This document shows, piece by piece, positions 56,001-64,000 of a stretch of 64,000 bases of DNA. Source of the stretch: Colletotrichum lupini (lineage: Eukaryota; Ascomycota; Sordariomycetes; Glomerellales; Glomerellaceae). A model generated the notes under the pieces. The model did no database searches, was not told the origin of the DNA, and was given only the letters and a program-made list of their open reading frames with translations. The stretch lies in assembly GCF_023278565.1 (NCBI RefSeq), contig NC_064672.1, positions 7,750,001 to 7,814,000 of the forward strand, read 5' to 3'. How positions within the stretch are numbered: the stretch's first letter is position 1; each line of letters starts with the position of its first letter. A program made the translations under genes and the position numbers.

Positions 56001-58936
56001 AGGACAGGGGGTGTGGAAAGGGTGCAGTGGATGACGCGAGACCTGTGATGAGAGTTCCTCGGCCTCCAGCTATCAAGCAGGCGTCATTTGTCTTTGTGAA
56101 GAAGCTCCATCTTTTGGCCGGTCTCTTGCATGCTGGGAAAGTCTTACGAGGGCCCTCTGAAGCGCCAGCCGCAGCTTCATGCCTCGTACGCTCTGCTACA
56201 CGCGGTACGTGAAGTCTGATGGTGCCGTGGTCCACAAGCGGAAACAACATTAAATCATCACATCACTCCGGAGGAATTAGATCTGAGATGATATTTGGTA
56301 GTTTCTTAGATGAGCGAGTGTGCCATTGAGTCATGCTAAATGAGGCTTCCTGCAGCCTCGAAACCTTGACTGCTGCGGAGACCGCGCTGCGTCTACCGGA
56401 TCAATAGGTTCTGTTTGGAGATTTCAGCGCTCGATGTTGGATCTGCGAACTTTGTGTTTCTTGATATGTTCTACGCGGCATATTCTCGACCACTGACAAT
56501 AGGTCACTGAGCGCCGAATAGGGGCTTCTTTACGCGCAGTCACCACCGGCCAGTCTGTTTAAGTTATCTTGTGCATGATAGCGTGATCCGTAGCTATCGA
56601 GCCCGCGGTCAGACGAGCTGACCCAGAACCAGCTCGACTTTTCGAAGTGCAGAAACGGGTATATGTTTGTATTGGACGGTAACCGGCGCTTCTTGAGACT
56701 GAAAGGGAGCTCAGCATGATTTCCTACAGCTTGGTTCCGGATACTCCGGACGTCACAATCTCCGTCCTGGGTGTTGGTTTCGTTAGCACCTTAGTTGAAC
56801 CCCCTTTTCTAATGTCTCAGGGGCAAAAATGGAAGAAGAATGGTGCACATCTTGCCGTTCAAGGAATAGGAAACTGTAAGAATTGAATATATGTGAAGAT
56901 ATCCGCGGCCTGTCTAGGCTTGTTGGTAGATCTGGTACGCAAAGTATGGCTTTAGGTGAGACGTTTTTTCTGTCCGCTTGATGATGGTCGGAGACGGACA
57001 CGCGGTGGACTTCACAATGATGAGGAAGATGTCTGGAAACTGGTACTGTTGGGATATAGTCGTGGGGCAGCTGCTAAGACGTTGGCACTTGTGTGTTTCG
57101 CGGGCTCGGAATCATGAGTAGAATGCTGCCTCGCTCTTCTAGGGATGAGAGACACTCTTGCAGACGAAAGCCTTGCGAGGTGAGGATGAAAAGTACTGTT
57201 GATGTCGTGTAGAGACGTCACCACAAAACAACTTGCCTTGCGTCGTGCCTCTTGATTCTTGAATTGCGGCCACGGTTTTTGAGGGCAACTCTCCGTCAGA
57301 CCGAAGGTATGAGCTTGATCATCTTCGCTGACTTCTCAATTTCTTTGGCCTGGTGTACATGGCCGTAACATCGACTACAGAGCTCCATCTCGCGGGTTCC
57401 TTGCAGTAAGCTGTCTCCGACCTCCATGATGTGATTTGCGAATACCGAGTTGTCACCCTGTAGTGGAACTGGCCGCCACCACTGCTCAAATCTAATTTTT
57501 GTTGGATATTATCCTTTCCCTCTGGCTTCAACCGAACTCAACATCTTCGCCAGCCTCGTTGGGTGTTTCGAACAGCTTTGAGATCCTCTCAATTTAGTTT
57601 CGGCTTCCAAGGGCTCGGACAGATAGAGCAGCTAAGACCGCATCACCTGTCTCCTTTCTAGTCTTCTAGGCCATAAATGGATTGACTTCATGCGATAATC
57701 AATGTTCTTGACAAACAGCTTGGTGCCCCCCTCAATCAGATATGGTCTTGAGTATAATATACAAGCAGGCACGCTTACCTCTTGGGTCTTATCTAAGGAA
57801 GGACTTCGTCGTGCGTTGGTTCCTTGCTCCATCAGATTAAGAGACACTTGGGTGGAAGACGTCCATCATGTGTAGCGTGCACGGCAGACCTGGCCAGTCA
57901 GAACGTCTATGTGTCTGGTTAGGGTGCATGGTACTATTGCCATGATCAAGGCCATTATCAAGGCATAGGCCCCTCTCACGGGTATTCGCCTGTGATACAC
58001 CACAGAAAGAGAATGAAGGGCTCGAGGCAGACTAAAAGCAGTAGTGTGTAGTAGCCGAACGATAGAAGTCATGCACTAGGCTCATCAACAGATAATCTCC
58101 AGAGATACATGAGGATATCCATCTTGTTAGGGCGTTCACGTGTGTCCTTGAATCCAACTCCACTCGGTGGAGCCACACTTGGTTTTGAAGACCCCGAAGA
58201 CAGATATCTGGATAATTGAGTTCCTCCTCGTTGAATGACTCTATTGGCGATGGACAATCTTCTCCATTGGCGTGCGTCCGTAAGTCGGCTGGGCTACGGG
58301 AGTAGAAGGGGACCAGTCATTCTGGGGCTAGGCGGAAGACGTTATTCTACTACCAATTCGATGGTCTATGAGTGAAGACCGAGGATGTATCTACGATGCT
58401 ATTTTCGAACGTATACCAGTCAGATACATTCAGAAACGGAGGTCCTGTATGGCCTCGTCAGTGCAGTAGCATCTGAATTTGGATTTGGCTAACGTGACGA
58501 TCTAGACAATGCCGGAATTTATAAAACCTCGGGCTAAGAAGCAGTAGCCAAGAATCAGTCTGCGGAATGAAGGGCGGCTGCTACGACAGCTTCAGGGCAA
58601 GTCAAGCTCAATCCTTGGCCGGATGGTACTCATGTCCACGTACTTGAGAATCCTAGGTCTTCGCGCAAACCGAAGCTGCATCGCTTTGAAGATAAAGGTC
58701 ATGCGAAAAAGACAGATATAACAAGGCACGAGGCAAACGATAGACAACTTCAACGGGGAACGTGTAGTTGGATGTTAAACCTTTCTCATTGGCGAGGGGT
58801 ATCTTGGTTCATCGATCTAAGTCAAAGCTAAATCCCGCTCCCTGACTCCAAGTGGCTGACCATGCAAGAGAGACCATCAAACAGTCTCGGCAACTTTTCC
58901 ATTACATCACACCGAACCCTTTCATAATCTCAGAGA
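53001..58936. other. Gene-free interval left of MRE11
   Basis: About 5.9 kb with only short, unrelated frames (the longest, 213 aa at 55357-55998, has no recognisable sequence). The dense GTAC words of the previous interval thin out here. A tRNA-like relic is described separately. No intact mobile element is seen. Confidence 0.45.
53922..53986 (+). pseudogene. Possible degenerate tRNA-Asp-like sequence
   Basis: TAGTATAGTGGTCA matches the D-arm and A box of fungal tRNA-Asp/Glu/His genes, and ATTACC plus a following GGTCAACGCG recalls the anticodon region of tRNA-Asp(GUC). The T-arm/B box is not recognisable and no acceptor stem forms, so at most it is a relic. Confidence 0.22.
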
Positions 58937-61223
58937 CTATCTCCGTCTGCTACGCGTGGTGGCCGGCGCCGGCTCGAACGCATCCTCGTCCGAAATCTCA
59001 TCATCGCTGATCTCGACAGCGGCTTGAGAGGCGGTAGCCTGCGAGAAGTTGAGCTTAGTCTGCCGGGTAGTCTTCGGAGCCGCACGTGCAGGCTGAGATC
59101 GCTTGCCCCGAGTAGTCGGTGGCGGCGGTGGCGGCTCTTCAAAGTCGTCGTCCATCACTACGTCCTCTTCCTCGGATTCTTCCTCAAAGACGGGCTTCTT
59201 GCGACCTCGCGCGGGCGGCTTCTTGGCTGGAGCTTTCTTGGCTGGGGCTTTCTTTGCTGGGGCAGCTTTCGTAGCTCGAGTGGCTGTTGCTTTCTTTGCA
59301 AGTGCTTGACGGGCGGGGGGTTCGTCCTCGTCCATCAGGTCATCCTCATCGTCCTGGGTAGCAGTCCTTCGTGACTTGGCTGTAGGCTGAGCGACAGCCT
59401 CGGTCTCAACCACTCCAGGCTGATCCTCCCAGTGCCCATCAAGGTCGGAGTCCCACTCGTCTGGCTTCGGTTTGACAGTACGCCTGGAAGTCTTCTTCAG
59501 GGCTCCCTTGGAGAAAGCCTCTTCGAGCTTCGCCCGATACGCCTCCATTGCAATATCCAAGTCATCCTCATCGGAGTCAAGGTTAAGCATTTGCTTCACC
59601 TGGCCGGCCAAAGATTCGCTAACGAACTCCTCCATCGCATGCTTGTCGTCCTTGTTGACGAACTGGTTAACGGCATCGCCGAAGGGTGCCGTTGGCAGGA
59701 TCTTCAGAGACTGGGCTGCGAGGAACTCCTGTACGAGGGCCTCCACTTTGATAGTGTCTAGACCTAGTGTTTCCTCGAGAGCCTCGGGAATGTCCGTGTC
59801 GTTAGTCCGTCCTGAGTTGCATTAGCCTCAGTGAACCACATTGCGGGTAACAGAATAGCTTACTTGTGGCACCAGCCTTCTTGCGGTGGAAGTACACGAC
59901 ATCATTGGTGTTTGCCACCTTGCCGATGAACCTATTTGAAAATCGCTGGGGATTCTCGCAGTCGTACTGACCACCCTCCGGAGCTGTATACTCCACTTTG
60001 AGGCGAATCAAGGGCAGTGGAGGTTCCTCGTCGTCGTTCTCCTGGACAGCGAACCACTCCTCATTCGCCTCTTGAATCATCTCGTCTACAACTACCATCA
60101 GTCTCTTGGTCAACTCCTGCCTGTTTTCCTTCTTCGTGTGCAGCCCCTTAAACCGCGCATCGGTCGATAATTGGATCTCTTTCGTAATGAATGGGCGTAC
60201 GGTCTTCAATGGTAATTTCTCAACCTTGAACTCTCTGCCTGTGACGTTCAAAATCGCCACGTGCTTTGGCACCGCTTCACCAGGGACCAGAGATGTCGCT
60301 ACCGAGGAGCCGGGTTGCATGACGTGGAAGCCGGTCTCCGGGTTCTGCTGAGGGTCAATCAAGCACTCGTGCTCATGGCCCCAGACTACAAGATCCATCC
60401 AGTCGGGTAGCACATTTTCGGGAAGATAGGATGTTGCAGTATGTGCGTGGTGGTTCTGATGTACAGTGAGCAGGTTGAACCAGTCTGACTGCTGGACACC
60501 TGGGCGGAACCACTTGACCTTGTGGTCCCTGAATGTTCGGAACATGCGCTCATCACGAACATTGCTCAAGCCGAATAGCGCAAGCTTGGTCTGACCCTTT
60601 TGTAGTAATACCGGCTTGGCTTCAATGTTGTCGGCCTCGGCAATGCGACCAAAGTAGTTGACCAGCCCAGCAACCTGGAGCAGGTCCAGGGAACAGAAGT
60701 GGCCCTCGCCGCTGGGATCATCGTGGTTGCCGTGGATCGAAAAGACGGGTATGGAGATGTTGATGTCGGGGTCTTCGTAGTTGACGTGAGGGAAGGCACC
60801 CTCAAAGACTTCGTTTGCATCGCTTAGGAACTCGAGCTCGCAGGGCTTCATGCCTAAGCAGTTCTTGCGAAGACTGCGCATGACCTGATACATGGACTTT
60901 CGGGAGGGCTTATTATCGTGAAAGAGGTCGCCGCCTAATAACACCATGTCGACCTGTGCTCCTTGTCAGCCGGCGAAGCACCACTTCGGGGCGAGGTATC
61001 TGCGTACATCTTGGCTCTTGGCGAGGATCAGAATCTCGTCGAACGTTTTCCAGCTATCGTCCTTGCGAATCGGGTCTCGCTCCTCGTAGCCGACATGGTT
61101 GTCTGTCGCAACCAAAATGCGGATAGTGTCCGCTTCTACACGTGTGTCAGAGCTGTTTGGCGGTATGTAGCCGGGGGGAGGGTGGGAGGGGGGGAAGGAA
61201 AGATTACCTGTAAAGTCGGGCAT
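58937..61223 (-). CDS. MRE11: Double-strand-break repair nuclease Mre11
   Basis: Four exons on the minus strand: 61223-61208, 61135-61008, 60953-59864 and 59811-58937; introns are 72, 54 and 52 nt and phases close to 702 aa. Exon 1 is only 16 nt and encodes MPDFT plus one base. All phosphoesterase motifs are present: DNHVGY (17-22), GGDLFH (55-60), GNHDDP (123-128), VHQNHH (212-217) and GHEHE (240-244). The capping and Rad50-binding region follows. The C-terminal tail has Ala/Lys/Pro repeats ([10 protein letters not shown] type) and acidic blocks, then basic RSRRR, typical of the DNA-binding tail. With Rad50 and Nbs1/Xrs2 it resects DNA ends, acts in meiosis, telomere care and checkpoint signalling (mus-23 in Neurospora). 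Confidence 0.97.
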
Positions 61224-63486
61224 GATGTCGACCGGACCAATGGGTCAGTCCCAGGCCGACTCTAAGTAGTGGTGAGACTGGTCTATCGACCGAGAGTCTA
61301 CTGTAGTATCGAGCAAGGTACTCAGGTAGCTGCTTGAATTGGAGAGAGGAGTTCAGTGGTGGGTGCTCGCCGTTGGCGTTGGGGTTTAAGTGGCCGTCGC
61401 GCGGCGCGCCTCTCCAACAGGCAGCGACGCGAAATCCCTAGCGCCACAGCTGCGCACTCACGTGGTGGAGGGGTCCTCCCGGCTGGCCCGTGCTTCTGTG
61501 GCTACAATTACCACCGGCACACACCTTGTCTGCCGAGTCCTCACCTCGATATCCGTACCTTCTCCGTACACCTTGGCCGGCGACGGTGAGGTGGTGAGAT
61601 GAACCGGGCCGAGAATTAAGCTTACTCCGAGGGTTTTCTGCCCCTGGCCCGTTCCTGATCTTCATCCAATCTTTCCTTCTCACGACCGCGGACAATCCCG
61701 TGAGGCCAACTTTAACCGTCGTTCACATCAGTCTGAAAAGACTCTCGATGACTGACATTCATGAAATGGGCATCTTTACTCCTGCTACTAGACCTACTAT
61801 TGCTTGGGAAGTGCTCTGGCTCTACCTGGCCTCCTTAGTGGCAGAGGAACAGCCAAAATCGGACAGGCTCAAGGGCAAAGCGCCTGAGGCGGCCTCTCGA
61901 CCTCTCTTTGAGTACGTGCAAAGCCTGAAATGCTTGCTTGTAATCCAACTGGACTTTGTGCCGTAGCTTAGTTTCTTGAGGGAAACAAGAATACCGAATC
62001 GTCGAAACACGACCTGGTCGGCAGCCAGTCAGTATTCAGCGAGTCAAGATATGCATCCCTCGTGTGATCGCTCTCTCGTATCGAAAGCTCGAAGCTCTGG
62101 GATCCCATTTGCGGCGGACCCCTCCGTCATCACCATTCAAAAGCTTGGGGACGGTGAGGCCATGGTGCTGGGCCATCGGCAAGGAGGTGGTGGGCGAAGT
62201 TCTGCCGATCAATCAATTCTCGACTATTTCAGTTGCCCGTCCTGGCCATGCTTGCCAATAGTGCATTGACTTGGTAAAGCCAAGACTCTGGCTTTGTCTG
62301 TGCAACCCTACTCCGTACATAGATGCCCCGTTTCTTCTCAAAAGTCCCTCGACGAAAACAGAAGGTTGTTCTGACATCACATATCTCTTTGGCTTTGCTG
62401 TCTGCGAGGCAGATCGTCTTGGTGGATGCTGCTCAAGAACCCCATTTGCCCAAGGCGACCCAAGGGCCAAGACAACTTCTCATCTTCCATAGTAGGTAGT
62501 CCGCCACGACAAACACTAAGAGAAGTTTGTTGGGCAAGAGTGTCTCAACTGAGTCAACTCCTACACAGTAGAAGCGAGCAGATACTTGATTAAGCCTAAA
62601 TAGGGAGGTTGAACGGCGCTGCCCTGGTTGGATAGTTGGCCGCCTTGGCGAGAGCTTGGCATGCACGTTAAACGGAGCGTTTAATGTCGCGATACCACCG
62701 CACCCCGCTAGCGCCGGCTTTCAAAGCTTACTCGCCCTCCCAACTTCATCTCCGAAGGGAGTCAAGGACCGTCCGGTCTCGCTGGACTGTGGCCCATCGA
62801 TGCACCGAGATCATCGGATCTCTTATCGGCCCTGGGAATGATGGGAACTTGTGCGGGTGCTCTTTCGTGTTCCAGTGCTTCTCGGTCTCTTCCGACTCAT
62901 GCAACTCGTGCATCCAACGCTACCCAACCAGGACGCGAGGAGGCATCAAGCATCGCCTCAAATCCTCAGCTCAGCTCCATATGGCCTTTGGCATGCCAAG
63001 ATCGTCGTATTTCAGAGTCCACGAATCAGAACCAAAAGTCTTTCCCCAGGTGGTTCAATCCAGCTGTTCACGCCGTGCCCGGCCCCGTTGAGTGGCCCGT
63101 CGCTCATATTGAAATTCTCAGTTCAACCTCGATAAGGAAGGCATTCTAGCTTACCCCATGGCCTTCATTCCCGCGCATCCAGTTTTTCTTGATCTCAGAA
63201 CTTGTCTTCTTCCAAGCCTGCTTTAACTGATAGAGCCAAAGGTTGCCTTGAACTGATCCGGAAGGTCGCAAACATCTTAGTTCCCGACTGACTCCCGAAC
63301 CCATTACCATGTATCATTCGAACGAGAAATATCGAGACACGCTCGAGAGAATGCCCTCAAGTATATATGTGTTGTCAATCCCCCACCATCAAGGTCCTTC
63401 TTGTCTCTTGCTCCCCATCCCTCTCAGCTCTATCAAGTCCCGGTCCCCTTGTCCAAGCCTCGATCCAATCGGTCTAGCTCTTCATC
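61224..63486. other. Intergenic region, no gene recognised
   Basis: About 2.3 kb between divergent genes (MRE11 and the metalloprotease). It contains a further TACTCCGTAC word at 62309-62318. The short frames present have no recognisable content. The ~180 bp before 63487 are C/T-rich, consistent with a 5' UTR. Confidence 0.45.
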
Positions 63487-64000
63487 ATGCAGTTCAAGCT
63501 TTCTGTCGTTGCGGCCCTTGCCGCCGCCGCCTCCGCCGCCGTTACCCCCGCCCGTCTCGGCTGCGGTACTCATGATCCTACCCCTGAGCACATTGAGATC
63601 TCCAAGAAGCTTGCCGAGGAGGAGGCTGCCAACAATGGCACCGTGAGCCTGATGGCGGCGGCCACCATCAACGTCAACGTCTACTTCCACGTTGTTGCTT
63701 CTTCCCAGACTGTGGCAAACGGCTACATCACCGTGAGTATCGACATGGTACCTTACACTTGGAATGTCATTATCTAACAGTTTCAACAGGACAAGATGCT
63801 GGCTGACCAGCTGGCCGTCATGAACAGTGACTTTGCCCCCCACGGCATCAGCTACACCCTGGTCGAGACCACCCGCACCATCAACGCCAACTGGGCCCAG
63901 GATGGTGACGAGATGGCCATGAAGCGCGCCCTCCGCAAGGGTACCTACAAGGACCTCAACCTCTACTTCGTCCGCACCCTCGGCGGCGACTTTGGGTACT
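63487..64000 (+). CDS. Secreted metalloprotease, M43 (pappalysin-like) family, 3' end missing
   Basis: Exons 63487-63732 and 63790 to the window edge, with a 57-nt intron (GTGAGT..AACAG); 152 complete codons are visible. The N-terminus [18 protein letters not shown] is a clear signal peptide. The following stretches, [39 protein letters not shown] and [16 protein letters not shown], are the start of fungal extracellular M43 metalloproteases (MEP1-like). The zinc motif HEXXH lies beyond the window. Such enzymes are secreted for protein breakdown and often induced on host or protein substrates. Confidence 0.9.

Noticed and set aside
46501..58936. RIP-degraded transposon
   Set aside because: Base composition by eye is not strongly A/T-rich, and no terminal repeats or transposase/reverse transcriptase fragments were recognisable.

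Overview
The window is nuclear DNA of a filamentous ascomycete, most likely a Sordariomycete. Introns are short (46-143 nt, with one of 341 nt), have GT..AG ends and carry CTAAC/CTGAC-like branch sites. Gene content is typical of Pezizomycotina: a HET-domain gene, a Zn2Cys6 regulator, an NmrA-like protein, secreted proteins and purely intron-split housekeeping genes. Highly expressed genes (RPS0, NOP58, H2A.Z) have strongly C-ending codons. No species can be named from the sequence alone.

Layout. 0-2 kb: 3' part of an LTE1-like RasGEF. 4.5-11.1 kb: compact housekeeping block with RPS0 and mitochondrial uS15m diverging, VMA6, and NOP58 diverging from VMA6. 11.3-14.6 kb: a small secreted Cys-rich protein, a doubtful small gene, and APC10. 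15.2-30.3 kb: an accessory-looking block with a HET gene, a stand-alone GAR synthetase, an NmrA-like oxidoreductase, tRNA-Lys(CUU), a monocarboxylate-type MFS transporter, a GH35/DUF5597 glycosidase divergent from a Zn2Cys6 regulator, and a sugar-porter MFS. The last four form a plausible local galactoside-utilisation cluster. 32.6-44.8 kb: a membrane F-box protein, a very divergent actin-like gene, H2A.Z (with a 142-nt poly-C tract upstream), a Pro/Ser-rich unknown and a PIN4-type RRM/R3H protein. 44.8-58.9 kb: about 14 kb without a recognisable protein gene, whose first half is dense in GTAC-centred palindromes and CCTACCTTA-like repeats. 58.9-61.2 kb: MRE11. 63.5 kb to the end: 5' part of a secreted M43-type metalloprotease.

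Gene models were built by hand. Exon phases close without internal stops for every multi-exon gene given. Promising unusual items are the actin-like gene that has lost the DNase loop, the GAR synthetase separated from its usual AIR synthetase partner, the GH35 cluster, the poly-C run, and the motif-rich gene-free interval. I saw no intact transposon and no CRISPR array; no system of wholly new type could be proven.
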